In this document: piece after piece, positions 1 to 7,990 of the stretch | Position numbering within the stretch: the stretch's first letter is position 1 | Layout of the letters: each line of letters begins with the position of its first letter | NCBI RefSeq assembly: GCF_000067205.1 | Contig: NC_010170.1 | Location: 1,240,001-1,304,000, forward strand | Reading direction: 5' to 3' | DNA length: 64,000 nucleotides | Source of the DNA: Bordetella petrii | Lineage (GTDB): Bacteria > Pseudomonadota > Gammaproteobacteria > Burkholderiales > Burkholderiaceae_B | Notes under the pieces: generated by a model | Database searches by the model: none | What the model was told of the DNA's origin: nothing | What the model saw: the letters and a program-made list of their open reading frames with translations, nothing else | Made by a program: the position numbers and the translations under genes

Positions 1-943
1 GGGCGACGAAGGCCGCGTCGCCCAGCAGGGCGATCCGGCCGACGGCCAAGCGCTGGCTCTCCAGGTCAAAGATCGGCTGGAAGAACAGGTTTTCCGTCTT
101 CTCAACGACTTCGGCGAACTGCGGCGCCAACACCGAATGCGCCGCGTCGCGCGCATGCTGCACGATTTCGGGCCGGATGAGGGGTGGGGGGATGCCGTCC
201 ATCCAGACTTGGCCCTGGCTGTCGGTCACCATGTCGCGAAAGGTGGTCTGGGCATCTGCGGGGCGATACCAAACGAAATTGAAACGGCGCGCGCCTGCCT
301 CGGCGTCGGCGGATCCCGCTACGGGATACGCGATCATCTGTTCGTGCGGGGGCAGCCCGAACGCAAAATAGGGGCAGAGTTCTTGTCGGGTGCGGGGACT
401 TAGGGCGGACTCTTCCACCAGGCCGCGCCAGGCGATGTACCCGGCGTACTCGGGTCGAACCTCAGGAAGCAGCGCTTGGCGGATAGTTGATCGAAGCCCG
501 TCCGCGGCAATTACCAGATCAGCCGAGACGCGTGCGCCGCCAACGAACACCAGGGTCGCCGTGTGCTCATCCTGCGTGATGCGCTCCAGGGCGTGACCCC
601 GGTGATAGCGGGACTCTGGGAAACGCGCTTTCAGAATGCTGTACAACCGTCCCCATGCCGTCAGCAATTGAGGCAAGGGCCGGCTTGCCAGGACGCTTCC
701 GTCAAGGGCCAGCGTAACGCGCTCGGCGACCTCGATGCCGACCGATTCGTCCGACTCGACCCCGATACGGCCGAGCACGTCGAGCAATTCGGGATGTGTC
801 ACGATGCCCGCTCCGCGTCCCGCCAACTCATCTCCGACGCGTTCGTACACGTCGACGTCCCAGCCTGCACGCAATAGCAGGTTCGCAGCGAACAAACCAC
901 CGAGCGATCCCCCGACCACCGCAGCCTTACGCGTCGTCGCCAT
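1..943 (-). CDS. FAD-dependent aromatic monooxygenase, 2,6-dihydroxypyridine hydroxylase-like (C-terminus outside window)
   Basis: About 314 N-terminal residues are visible; the gene runs off the left edge. Translation of the minus strand from the ATG at 943 begins MATTRKAAVVGGSLGGLFAA, a dinucleotide-binding fold with the GGSLGG turn. It continues with the flavoprotein hydroxylase DG motif (AADGLRS, about residue 160) and reaches the GD motif (LLGDAAF) at the window edge. The segments GIVTHPELL, YAGYIAWRGLV and FAFGLPPHEQMIAYP resemble 2,6-dihydroxypyridine 3-hydroxylase as I remember it, so an NAD(P)H- and O2-dependent hydroxylation of a pyridine or phenol ring is likely; the true substrate is unknown. 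The start overlaps the upstream VOC gene by 17 bp, implying translational coupling. The pair is divergent from the ABC importer, which may import the substrate. Confidence 0.8.
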   Translation of the reverse strand, partial: MATTRKAAVVGGSLGGLFAANLLLRAGWDVDVYERVGDELAGRGAGIVTHPELLDVLGRIGVESDESVGIEVAERVTLALDGSVLASRPLPQLLTAWGRLYSILKARFPESRYHRGHALERITQDEHTATLVFVGGARVSADLVIAADGLRSTIRQALLPEVRPEYAGYIAWRGLVEESALSPRTRQELCPYFAFGLPPHEQMIAYPVAGSADAEAGARRFNFVWYRPADAQTTFRDMVTDSQGQVWMDGIPPPLIRPEIVQHARDAAHSVLAPQFAEVVEKTENLFFQPIFDLESQRLAVGRIALLGDAAFVA

Positions 944-1412
944 GTTTGGCCTCCATCGGTTGTGCGGAATTTGCCAGCGCGATGGCCTCCGCGGCAGGGT
1001 AGTTGAGTTCGATCGTGACGCCCGATGGGTCTTCGACGAATACCTGGTGTAGACCGAGACCGGGCACCGTCCGTTCGCGGAAAGGAAGGTCGGCACCGGT
1101 CAGGCGCTCCCGCATGTCGGCGAGGTCGGAGGCCAGAAAGGCCAGGTGGTCCACGGCGCCGCTGCCTTGAAGGCTGGACGCTTCTTTATCGCCGAGGTAG
1201 TCAGACAGCCCCTGAGGATCGTTGGGGTCGATGCCGATGATATGGACGACGCCGAAATCCGCCTCGTCGCCGCCTTGGTAGAGCCAGATGCCGGGAAAGT
1301 TGAACGCCGGCCGAAAGCCCTCCTTGAATCCCAGGACCGTGGTGTAGAAATGGCGCGACGCCTCAAGGGAGGTGGTTCGCACCGAGTAGTGGGCAAGCTT
1401 GCGGATAGGCAT
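927..1412 (-). CDS. VOC family (glyoxalase/dioxygenase fold) protein
   Basis: 161 residues, close to a single VOC unit of two beta-alpha-beta-beta-beta modules. The start region RKLAHYSVRTTSLEASRHFY gives the first metal-type His of the fold, and the tail DPSGVTIELNYP has the usual C-terminal Glu. Members include glyoxalase I, extradiol dioxygenases and epimerases; I cannot choose between them. It is the first gene of a two-gene minus-strand operon, and its 3' end overlaps the flavin monooxygenase by 17 bp, so a role in the same ring-degradation or detoxification step is likely. AGGAGGAG-like sequence lies just upstream of the ATG at 1412. The promoter region carries two palindromes shared with the divergent importer operon. 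Confidence 0.8.
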   Translation of the reverse strand: MPIRKLAHYSVRTTSLEASRHFYTTVLGFKEGFRPAFNFPGIWLYQGGDEADFGVVHIIGIDPNDPQGLSDYLGDKEASSLQGSGAVDHLAFLASDLADMRERLTGADLPFRERTVPGLGLHQVFVEDPSGVTIELNYPAAEAIALANSAQPMEAKHGDDA

Positions 1413-1452
1413 GTTGCTCCTCCTTTTTTAGTGATCGGTTGATAAATACTAA

Positions 1453-1466
1453 TGATCGAACGATCA
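1453..1466. promoter_or_regulatory. Palindromic operator candidate 1 (TetR-type)
   Basis: TGATCGAACGATCA is a perfect 6-bp inverted repeat around AA, between the divergent VOC and ABC operons. A weaker relative, TGATCGGTTGATAA, lies at 1432-1445. It shares the core ATCGAACGAT with the second palindrome at 1552-1565. The TetR gene at the end of the ABC operon is the natural candidate to bind it. This is inference from position and symmetry. Confidence 0.6.
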
Positions 1467-1551
1467 ATAAACAAGCTCAATTCAGCGAAAGGACCACTGG
1501 GGTTTTCCCCTTAATGGATTTCGTTGACATTGGCCATGTCCTGGATCAAAG

Positions 1552-1565
1552 TTATCGAACGATAA
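1552..1565. promoter_or_regulatory. Palindromic operator candidate 2 (TetR-type)
   Basis: TTATCGAACGATAA is a second perfect palindrome with the same ATCGAACGAT core as the site at 1453-1466. It sits 37 bp before the start of the ABC-operon receptor gene, in the expected promoter or 5'-leader position. Two near-identical palindromes in one divergent intergenic region strongly suggest one local repressor controlling both directions. Confidence 0.6.
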
Positions 1566-1602
1566 ACAACGAATTTCAGATTCGTGAGACGAGGAGACTT
1601 CG

Positions 1603-2805
1603 ATGACCATGCGAACGTCGGGCATGCTTGGATCTCTGCTGCTGGGTGCGATGCTCTCAGCCGCGGTGGCACAGGCTCAGAACATCAAGATCGGCCTACC
1701 AGTTCCCCTGAGCGGCCCGTATGGCGCGGAGGCGCAGGACCAGGTTCGTAATGCCGAGCTGGCGGTCAAGCAGTTCAATGACGCGGGGGGGCTCAACGGC
1801 CAGAAGGCCGAACTGCTGGTGCGTGACGACCGGTTGAATCCTGCGGAGGCCGCGACGCGGGCGCTTGAGCTTATCGAGAAGGACGGAGTCAACTTCATTG
1901 TGGGCGGCCTGTCTGCGGCGACGCAGTTGTCGATCAACAATGTGACCCGGCAGCGCAAGAAGCTCTACATCTCCATCAGCCAGTCCGACGCGATCAACGA
2001 GGCAAGCGATGCCAGCCCGTATACGTTTCATGAGGCGCTGAACCCGCACATGACGACACAGGCGGTGGGCAAATATGTGTTTAAACCGGGCATGAAAGTC
2101 GCATTCCTGACTGCGGACTACGCCTATGGCCATGAGATGACGCGTGGATTCACGGAAGTCGCGCGGCAGCAGGGGGCCGTCGTGGTCGGAGAAGTCAAGC
2201 ACCCCTTGGGCGCGAGCGACTATTCCGCTTTCCTGCCGCGCCTGAAGGCATTGAACCCCGACGTGCTGGTATTCAACAACTTCGGCGCCGACAACCGTAT
2301 CTCGATCAAGCAGGCGGCCGACTTTGGCATGAAGCGCAACATCAAGTTCGTGACGCCGATTCTGACCTATACCGCGCGAATCTCTGGCGGGCCGTCGACG
2401 TATCAAGACGTCATTGGTGGCACGCAGTACTACTGGGCCATCCAGGACGGCGTCTCGTCCGCCAAGGCATTTAACGCCGCCTTCCAGGCTGAGAATAAGG
2501 GACGTTTCCCATCGGACTACGGTGCGATGGCCTATTCGGCGGTTAAGTCGCTCTTGCTGGCGGTGAAAGCGGCGGGCAGCACGGATACCGACAAGGTGGC
2601 GGCAGCACTCCGCGACTTGAAGTACGACACCTACAAGGGGCCTCAGTACTACCGCGCCTGCGACCAACAATCGGTGCAGTCGGTGCTGGTGATCCAGTCG
2701 GTGGGCAAGGACAGCGCGCATCCTGACGAGGTGTTCAAAGTTTTGCACACCGAGGCTCCGAGCGAGCAGATCTTGCGCAGCTGCGAAACGCTTGGGTTCA
2801 AGTAA
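1603..2805 (+). CDS. livK: Branched-chain amino acid-type ABC transporter substrate-binding protein (LivK-like)
   Basis: 400 residues, the usual size for the type I periplasmic leucine-binding fold. A signal peptide ends near residue 26 (...SAAVAQAQ) and the mature protein starts NIKIGLPVPLSGPYG, the typical receptor opening. The segment NDAGGLNGQKAELLVRDD is also characteristic. It delivers ligand in the periplasm to the LivHM permease encoded immediately downstream. The ligand need not be an amino acid: this family often serves aromatic acids, and the divergent ring-hydroxylase pair suggests an aromatic or heterocyclic compound. An alternative ATG lies two codons in (1609). A hairpin follows the stop codon. 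The family symbol is used; the substrate is not shown. Confidence 0.9.
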   Translation: MTMRTSGMLGSLLLGAMLSAAVAQAQNIKIGLPVPLSGPYGAEAQDQVRNAELAVKQFNDAGGLNGQKAELLVRDDRLNPAEAATRALELIEKDGVNFIVGGLSAATQLSINNVTRQRKKLYISISQSDAINEASDASPYTFHEALNPHMTTQAVGKYVFKPGMKVAFLTADYAYGHEMTRGFTEVARQQGAVVVGEVKHPLGASDYSAFLPRLKALNPDVLVFNNFGADNRISIKQAADFGMKRNIKFVTPILTYTARISGGPSTYQDVIGGTQYYWAIQDGVSSAKAFNAAFQAENKGRFPSDYGAMAYSAVKSLLLAVKAAGSTDTDKVAAALRDLKYDTYKGPQYYRACDQQSVQSVLVIQSVGKDSAHPDEVFKVLHTEAPSEQILRSCETLGFK

Positions 2806-2813
2806 GAACAACT

Positions 2814-2841
2814 CTCCGCCGAGGCCTGCGCTTCGGTGGAG
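2814..2841 (+). terminator. Intergenic hairpin after the receptor gene
   Basis: An imperfect inverted repeat (CTCCGCCGAG ... CTTCGGTGGAG, 7-nt loop) lies between the livK stop and the livH start and has no U tract. Such stem-loops commonly protect or attenuate message after a highly expressed receptor gene. Its function here is inferred. Confidence 0.4.
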
Positions 2842-2853
2842 CAGGGGATACGT

Positions 2854-3729
2854 ATGACTCTCGATCTTGTGCTGCTCCAGCTGTTCACCGGTCTTGCGCT
2901 TGGAGCAATCTATGTGCTGCTGGCGGTGGGCCTGTCGCTGATCTTCGGCATGCTTACCGTCGTCAACTTTGCCCACGGTGCATTTTTCATGCTCGGCGCC
3001 TATGCCGGTGTGCTGGTGCTGGACTGGACACAGAACTTTTGGGCGGCAATGCTACTTGCGCCGATCGCCGTCGCGGGCATCGGAATGATCTGCGAGCGGT
3101 GGTTGATCCGGCCGCTCTACGGGCGTGGCATCGATTACCCGCTGTTGCTGACCTTTGGTCTTGCCTACATGCTCGTGGAAGCGGTGCGCATGGTGTTCGG
3201 GCGAGCGGGTCTGCCGTTTGATGCACCCGAGGCCCTGAGCGGTTTCACCAACCTCGGATTCTTCGACTTTCCCACCTACCGACTCTTCATCATCGCGGTC
3301 ACCGCTGTACTGCTGCTGGCGCTTTGGCTTCTGCTCGAGAAGACGTCCTTCGGCTTGATCGTCCGGGCCGGTGCCCGTGATCCGGTCATCGTGCGGGTGC
3401 TGGGTGTCGATGTGTCCCGTGTCTGGTTGCTCGTCTTCGGCCTTGGAACGGGTATCGCCGCGCTGGCAGGCGTACTCGCCGCACCGCTACAAGGGGTGTC
3501 GCCGGAAATGGGAACGTCGGTGTTGATCGTCGCCTTTGTCGTGACGGTTGTCGGCGGTATGGGCTCCTTGATGGGCGCGGTCGTAGCCGGCCTGCTGGTC
3601 GGGGTCGCGGAAAGCATTTCTGTGCTGTTCTTCCCGGAAGCCGCAAAGGTGTCGATGTTCGTCATCATGGCCGCGGTGTTGCTCTGGCGGCCGCAGGGGC
3701 TGTTCGGACGCTCTGGTCTGATGGCATAA
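2854..3729 (+). CDS. livH: Branched-chain amino acid-type ABC transporter permease (LivH-like)
   Basis: 291 residues from the ATG at 2854, chosen over the GTG at 2836 because AGGGG lies 6 nt before the ATG and the protein then begins MTLDLVLLQLFTGLALGAIY, as family members do. It is strongly hydrophobic with about eight membrane segments. The segment LSLIFGMLTVVNFAHGAFFMLGAYAG is the LivH hallmark, and VVGGMGSLMGAVVAGLLVGVAES is the cytoplasmic-loop region that contacts the ATPase. It forms the inner-membrane channel with LivM. It is the second gene of the five-gene importer operon. Confidence 0.92.
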   Translation: MTLDLVLLQLFTGLALGAIYVLLAVGLSLIFGMLTVVNFAHGAFFMLGAYAGVLVLDWTQNFWAAMLLAPIAVAGIGMICERWLIRPLYGRGIDYPLLLTFGLAYMLVEAVRMVFGRAGLPFDAPEALSGFTNLGFFDFPTYRLFIIAVTAVLLLALWLLLEKTSFGLIVRAGARDPVIVRVLGVDVSRVWLLVFGLGTGIAALAGVLAAPLQGVSPEMGTSVLIVAFVVTVVGGMGSLMGAVVAGLLVGVAESISVLFFPEAAKVSMFVIMAAVLLWRPQGLFGRSGLMA

Positions 3730-3732
3730 GGA

Positions 3733-4731
3733 ATGAAAATCATGAATTCACTGTCATTCGCTGCCGAAAAGCCGGCAGCCCGCAGCACCGGTCTCGTCGC
3801 GGCGGTGTCGCGGCACCGCGTGCTGGCGTCGATTGCATTCTTCTGTGTGTTCCCATGGATCATGCCGTACCAGTCCGTCGCCATCAACGTGCTGATTTTC
3901 GGTCTCTACGCGTTGGGCTTCAACCTGCTCTTTGGGTACATGGGCCTGCTGTCATTCGGACACGCCGCCTTTCTGGGTACCGGCGCGTACACGGCCGGCA
4001 TTCTGATCTCGCAGTACGGAGCCGGCTGGTGGTGGGCCGTTCCGGCGGCCGTCGCAATGTCTGCCGTGATCGCGCTGATCATGGGCCTCTTGGCCATAAG
4101 AACGCGCGGAATCTACTTCGCGATGGTGACGCTGGCTTTATCGCAGTGTGTCTACTTTTTTGTCTACCAGCTGCCGGCATCCGGAGGTGAAAACGGCCTG
4201 CGCGGCGTAAACGTGGCAGAAGTGTCCCTTTTCGGCCTGAAGTTGAATCTGCTTGATCCCATGCATAAGTACTACTTCATCCTTGGCTTCGTGGCCATTG
4301 CCATGGCCGTGCTGTCACGCATCCTGGCGTCACCCTTCGGCGGCGTGATTGAGGCCATCCGGGAGAACGAATCCAGGGCGCGCGCCTGCGGCTTCGACGT
4401 CGACCGCAGCAAGCTGCTGACGTTCGTTCTGTCGGCGGCGTTCTGCGGACTGGCTGGCGCCCTGAATGCCATTCATCTCTCCAGTGTCGCGATCGAAACG
4501 CTTGCGTACACCACATCCGGCATGGTGGTCATGCTCTGCTTATTGGGTGGCATGGGCACGTACTTTGGTCCGTTCGTGGGCGCGGCGTTGTTTCTGTTCA
4601 TTCAGGACGTGGCCTCGGAATACACGGAAAACTGGCAGCTCTACGTGGGGGCCGTCTTCGTTTTCTTCGTTCTCTTCTTCCCTAAGGGTGTCTGGGGAAC
4701 GCTGTTGGAAAGGATTCGTCATGAACGCTGA
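3733..4731 (+). CDS. livM: Branched-chain amino acid-type ABC transporter permease (LivM-like)
   Basis: 332 residues, starting 3 nt after livH. An N-terminal hydrophilic stretch of about 30 residues precedes the first membrane span. The family block ALGFNLLFGYMGLLSFGHAAFLGTGAY is clear, and the ATPase-coupling loop is at GGVIEAIRENESRARACGF. It pairs with LivH as the second permease subunit. An in-frame ATG at 3742 is a possible alternative start. Its last 11 bp overlap the start of the ATPase gene, which supports co-translation. Confidence 0.92.
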   Translation: MKIMNSLSFAAEKPAARSTGLVAAVSRHRVLASIAFFCVFPWIMPYQSVAINVLIFGLYALGFNLLFGYMGLLSFGHAAFLGTGAYTAGILISQYGAGWWWAVPAAVAMSAVIALIMGLLAIRTRGIYFAMVTLALSQCVYFFVYQLPASGGENGLRGVNVAEVSLFGLKLNLLDPMHKYYFILGFVAIAMAVLSRILASPFGGVIEAIRENESRARACGFDVDRSKLLTFVLSAAFCGLAGALNAIHLSSVAIETLAYTTSGMVVMLCLLGGMGTYFGPFVGAALFLFIQDVASEYTENWQLYVGAVFVFFVLFFPKGVWGTLLERIRHER

Positions 4732-5473
4732 TCCCATTATCGAGACCCGGGCCGTAAGCAAGCGGTTTGGCGACTTCGTAGCACTAAAAGACGTTTCGGT
4801 GCGGATTCCTCGCGGTCAGCTCACCTCGATTATTGGCCCCAATGGCGCAGGAAAGAGCACTTACTTCAATTTGTTGTCGGGTGCGTTCTCGCCGACCGAA
4901 GGCCAGATCTACTTCGAAGGGCGCGATATCACCGGGCTGCCTGGCCATCGCTTCGCGCACAGCGGGATCGCCAAGTCCTTCCAGATCACCAATCTCTTCC
5001 CGAGTTTCAGCGCGCTCGAGAATGTCCGGATTGCGCTCCAGGCGCACGTCTCACGCTACAACCTCTGGAGTCGCCGTGACAGCCTCGCGCAACTGCGTGA
5101 TCGCGCCATGTCCTTGCTCGAGACCGTCGGCCTGGCCGAGAAGAGCCGTGTGCCGGCTCGGGAGCTCGCGCATGGCCAGCAGCGGGCGCTGGAGATCGCC
5201 GTTGCCCTGGCAGCGGATCCATCGTTGATGCTGATGGACGAACCCACCGCGGGCATGAGCCCAGAGGAAACGCGGGCCATGATGGCCCTGATACGCCGCC
5301 TGGTGGAGGAGCGAAGCGTGATCCTCGTCGAGCACAAGATGAAATTGGTGATGGGTATCAGCGACAGGATCGTCGTGCTCCATCACGGCGAATTGCTCGC
5401 TGAAGGCACTCCGGACGACATTCGCGCCAATGACACCGTGAAGCGTGTCTATCTTGGCCAGGGAAATCATTGA
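4721..5473 (+). CDS. livG: ABC transporter ATP-binding protein (LivG-like)
   Basis: 250 residues from the ATG at 4721; longer in-frame readings begin inside livM and are rejected. Walker A is GPNGAGKST (near residue 40), and Walker B is LMLMDEPTAG followed by the H-loop VILVEHKM. The signature region is unusual: LAHGQQRALEIAVAL in place of LSGGQ, which is normal for LivG proteins. It energises the LivHM permease on the cytoplasmic face as one half of an ATPase heterodimer with LivF. The gene overlaps livM by 11 bp. Confidence 0.93.
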   Translation: MNADPIIETRAVSKRFGDFVALKDVSVRIPRGQLTSIIGPNGAGKSTYFNLLSGAFSPTEGQIYFEGRDITGLPGHRFAHSGIAKSFQITNLFPSFSALENVRIALQAHVSRYNLWSRRDSLAQLRDRAMSLLETVGLAEKSRVPARELAHGQQRALEIAVALAADPSLMLMDEPTAGMSPEETRAMMALIRRLVEERSVILVEHKMKLVMGISDRIVVLHHGELLAEGTPDDIRANDTVKRVYLGQGNH

Positions 5474-5481
5474 GGTCGATC

Positions 5482-6186
5482 ATGCTGAAAATCGAAAACT
5501 TGCATGCCTGGTATGGCGGCAGCCATATCTTGCAGGGCGTCAATCTCGAAGTCGGGGCAGGGGAGTTGGTTTGCCTCGTCGGGCGCAACGGCGCCGGAAA
5601 AACCACCACGGTAAAGAGCGTCGCGGGTCTCATCCCCAAAACCCGAGGCACCGTGCGATTCGAGGGCAAGGATATCCTCGGCTTGCCAGCGCATGCGCGT
5701 TACGCCATGGGCTTGGCGTATGTTCCGGAGGAACGGCGCATCGTTCCGGGCTTGACCGTTCGGGAGAATATTCAACTGGGTTTGATGCAATCTCTGTTGC
5801 ATCGGCGTGAAAAAGAAATCATCGATGAAATCGCCGAGACCTTTCCCCGGCTCAAGGAGCGGTTGGACCAACAGGCCGTAACCATGTCCGGCGGCGAACA
5901 ACAGATGCTTGCCATTGCACGCGCCACCGCATCGCGGCCGAAGTTCATCATGCTGGACGAGCCGTCAGAAGGCATCATGCCGGTACTGGTGGACGAGATG
6001 TTCCGCTACTTCGAATCGTTGAAAGCCTCCGGGGTCACGATTCTGTTGATTGAGCAGAACGTCGAGCTTGCACTGAAGATTGCGGATCGCGCCTACATCC
6101 TCGATCAGGGAGAGATCGTGCATACGGATACCGCACGATCAATGCTCGCGGACGAAGCGATGCAGGAGCGCTATTGTTCCGTTTGA
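5482..6186 (+). CDS. livF: ABC transporter ATP-binding protein (LivF-like)
   Basis: 234 residues from the ATG at 5482, which has GAGG 6 nt upstream; the in-frame TTG at 5470 is less likely. Walker A is GRNGAGKTT, the signature MSGGEQQMLAIARA, Walker B FIMLDEPSEG, and the H-loop ILLIEQNVE. YVPEERRIVPGLTVRENI is the typical LivF segment. It partners LivG to drive the importer. It is separated from livG by 8 nt and is the last transport gene of the operon; the TetR gene follows after about 50-100 bp. Confidence 0.93.
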   Translation: MLKIENLHAWYGGSHILQGVNLEVGAGELVCLVGRNGAGKTTTVKSVAGLIPKTRGTVRFEGKDILGLPAHARYAMGLAYVPEERRIVPGLTVRENIQLGLMQSLLHRREKEIIDEIAETFPRLKERLDQQAVTMSGGEQQMLAIARATASRPKFIMLDEPSEGIMPVLVDEMFRYFESLKASGVTILLIEQNVELALKIADRAYILDQGEIVHTDTARSMLADEAMQERYCSV

Positions 6187-6237
6187 CGCGAGCTGCAGCC
6201 CGCCGCCCGGGGCGGCGTGGCGGATTGCTAGAATCGC

Positions 6238-6936
6238 ATGACACCTCGGAGGTCACGCTCCGAAAGATGCCTAAGGAGACAGACCCTGGACGCACCAAGC
6301 AAACAAGGCCGCCGCCTTCAGCCCGAAGAGCGCGAGCAGCAGATTGTCGAAAAGGCGATCGAACACTTCACCCGAAACGGGTTTGAAGGCAGCACGCGCG
6401 AGCTGGCCAAGCAGATCGGCGTCACGCAGCCGCTTCTTTATCGCTATTTTTCAAGCAAAGAGGCGCTGATCGAGCGGGTGTATACCGAAGTCTTTCAATG
6501 GCGGCGCGAATGGGAGGCGCAGATCAAGGACCGATCCGTGCCCCTGCGTGATCGGCTGCATGCGTTCTATATGGATTATTCCACCGTCATCCTGCGTGAG
6601 GAGTGGATCCGTATTTTCATTTTCGCGGGCCTGACGCGCGACGGCATCAACAACCGATACCTGACCCGTCTGCGTACGCAGGTTTTCTTGCCGGTGCTGG
6701 CCGAATTGCGTGCCGAATTCGGGGTGGATGAGCCACGGGACCGCGCAGAAGTGGACGCGGAGATCGAGATGATCTGGAGTCTGCACGCCGCGATTTTCTA
6801 TCTTGGCGTGCGTAAGTGGATCTACGGCTTGAAGGTCCCAGCCGACCTGGACCAGGTCGTGCGCCAGAAAGTAGACATGTTCCTGCATGGCGCGCCGCCT
6901 GCGATGCGTGCGCTACGGGCCAGCCGCAACGCCTGA
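6238..6936 (+). CDS. TetR/AcrR family transcriptional regulator
   Basis: 232 residues as drawn. The N-terminal helix-turn-helix spans QIVEKAIEHFTRNGFEGSTRE through TQPLLYRYFSSKEALIERVY, the classic TetR DNA-binding domain; the C-terminal part is a ligand-binding helical domain of unassigned specificity. The start is uncertain. The ATG at 6238 has no good ribosome-binding site, and the first 16 residues are Arg-rich and atypical. AAGGAG at 6273-6278 lies 7 nt before an in-frame CTG at 6286 that would give MDAPSKQGRRLQPEEREQ, a more typical start. It lies downstream of, and codirectional with, the importer operon and is the best candidate to bind the palindromes at 1453-1466 and 1552-1565. It is convergent with the LysR gene, 4 bp apart. 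Confidence 0.88.
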   Translation: MTPRRSRSERCLRRQTLDAPSKQGRRLQPEEREQQIVEKAIEHFTRNGFEGSTRELAKQIGVTQPLLYRYFSSKEALIERVYTEVFQWRREWEAQIKDRSVPLRDRLHAFYMDYSTVILREEWIRIFIFAGLTRDGINNRYLTRLRTQVFLPVLAELRAEFGVDEPRDRAEVDAEIEMIWSLHAAIFYLGVRKWIYGLKVPADLDQVVRQKVDMFLHGAPPAMRALRASRNA

Positions 6937-6940
6937 CCCG

Positions 6941-7864
6941 TCATTTGGTCCGAATTATGTCTGGGGCGCTCGACCTGAGAGCGCCGACCTCATCCTGTAA
7001 CGCAATGGTGAACTTTTGCTGCGCAAGTGTCATGGGCCGGTCTACCCGGCGAGCCAGACTGCGTGTCACCCACAAACCATCGATTTGCCGGCCCGCTAGC
7101 GTACCCGTCGCAAGGTCGTCCTGTAACGCTGTGTAGGGCGACACATGCGCTCCGGCCGCATTGGCGAGCAGGCCCCGGGTGACGGCAAGTGATTCGGATT
7201 GCATGATGACGTTTAGCGCAAATCCCTCCGCACGCGCCGCGTGCTCGAGCAGGCGCCTTAAAGTGTTGTCCGGGCTTGGCTGAATGAGAGCCAGGTCGCG
7301 CAACGATCGGACCGCCAGGCTCGTTCGACGCGAACCCGCAACCTTATGGCCGGGATGATAGAACACCCACAGGCTCTCTTCATATAGGGGGTTTTGATGC
7401 AGCAGCGGGTTCGCCGGCGCGTCGGTCAGGACCGCCATATCCAGCCGATCCGACAGAAGCGCATCCCGCAGTTGCGTGCTGTACCCCTCGTCCAGCACCA
7501 GGTCGGCCATCGGATGCGCCTGCCGGAACGTCGTGGCGGCCTGCGCCACGAGCGACGCGCCGACCGATGGGGGAAAGCCCACGCGCACCGTGCCGACCAC
7601 CTGCTGCGAGCTTGCCTGCACCGTGGAGCGGGTCTCAGCCGCAAGCCGCAGCATCGCCGCCGCGCCGGCCTGTAACTGTAGCCCCGCCTCGGTGGGTTCT
7701 GCGCCCCGGCTATGCCTGAGGAGCAGTTCAACGCCAAGTTCCTCCTCGAGTTGACGGATCTGACGGGTAATGGCGGGCTGCGCGATATGAAGGGCTTGAG
7801 CCGCCTTGGTCATGCTCCGCAGTTCCACCACTTTCAGAAAATACTTCAGTTGGGTCAGGTCCAT
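6941..7864 (-). CDS. LysR family transcriptional regulator
   Basis: 307 residues from the ATG at 7864 (MDLTQLKYFLKVVELRSMTK), chosen over an upstream ATG at 7897 because LysR proteins begin this way. The winged helix-turn-helix occupies residues 1-60 (AAQALHIAQPAITRQIRQLEEELGVELLLRHSRG). The rest is the two-lobed periplasmic-binding-protein-like effector domain (GTVRVGFPPSVGASLV onward). It is divergent from the Bug receptor/hydrolase pair, the standard arrangement for a LysR activator and its target. A perfect inverted repeat lies in the shared promoter. The effector is unknown. Confidence 0.9.
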   Translation of the reverse strand: MDLTQLKYFLKVVELRSMTKAAQALHIAQPAITRQIRQLEEELGVELLLRHSRGAEPTEAGLQLQAGAAAMLRLAAETRSTVQASSQQVVGTVRVGFPPSVGASLVAQAATTFRQAHPMADLVLDEGYSTQLRDALLSDRLDMAVLTDAPANPLLHQNPLYEESLWVFYHPGHKVAGSRRTSLAVRSLRDLALIQPSPDNTLRRLLEHAARAEGFALNVIMQSESLAVTRGLLANAAGAHVSPYTALQDDLATGTLAGRQIDGLWVTRSLARRVDRPMTLAQQKFTIALQDEVGALRSSAPDIIRTK

Positions 7865-7923
7865 GGGCTCGGCAACGCGGCGATGCAAGTCCGTCATGCC
7901 GCTATGTTATGGGTTCGATCGAC

Positions 7924-7939
7924 AAATGATATTTCATTT
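7924..7939. promoter_or_regulatory. Candidate LysR-binding palindrome
   Basis: AAATGATATTTCATTT is a perfect 6-bp inverted repeat with a 4-bp spacer, in the divergent LysR/Bug promoter. On one strand it reads within ATAAATGAAATATCATTTG and fits the loose T-N11-A symmetry of LysR boxes. It is the only strong palindrome in this intergenic region. Confidence 0.55.
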
Positions 7940-7990
7940 ATGGGGGTAAAGCCCGTACGCTCCTGGTCATAACTCGAGGAGACTTAGATC

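Noticed and set aside
1696..2976. A 426-residue minus-strand open frame opposite the LIV receptor
   Set aside because: It lies across livK and livH, which have strong family motifs; no ribosome site or recognisable fold in the antisense reading.
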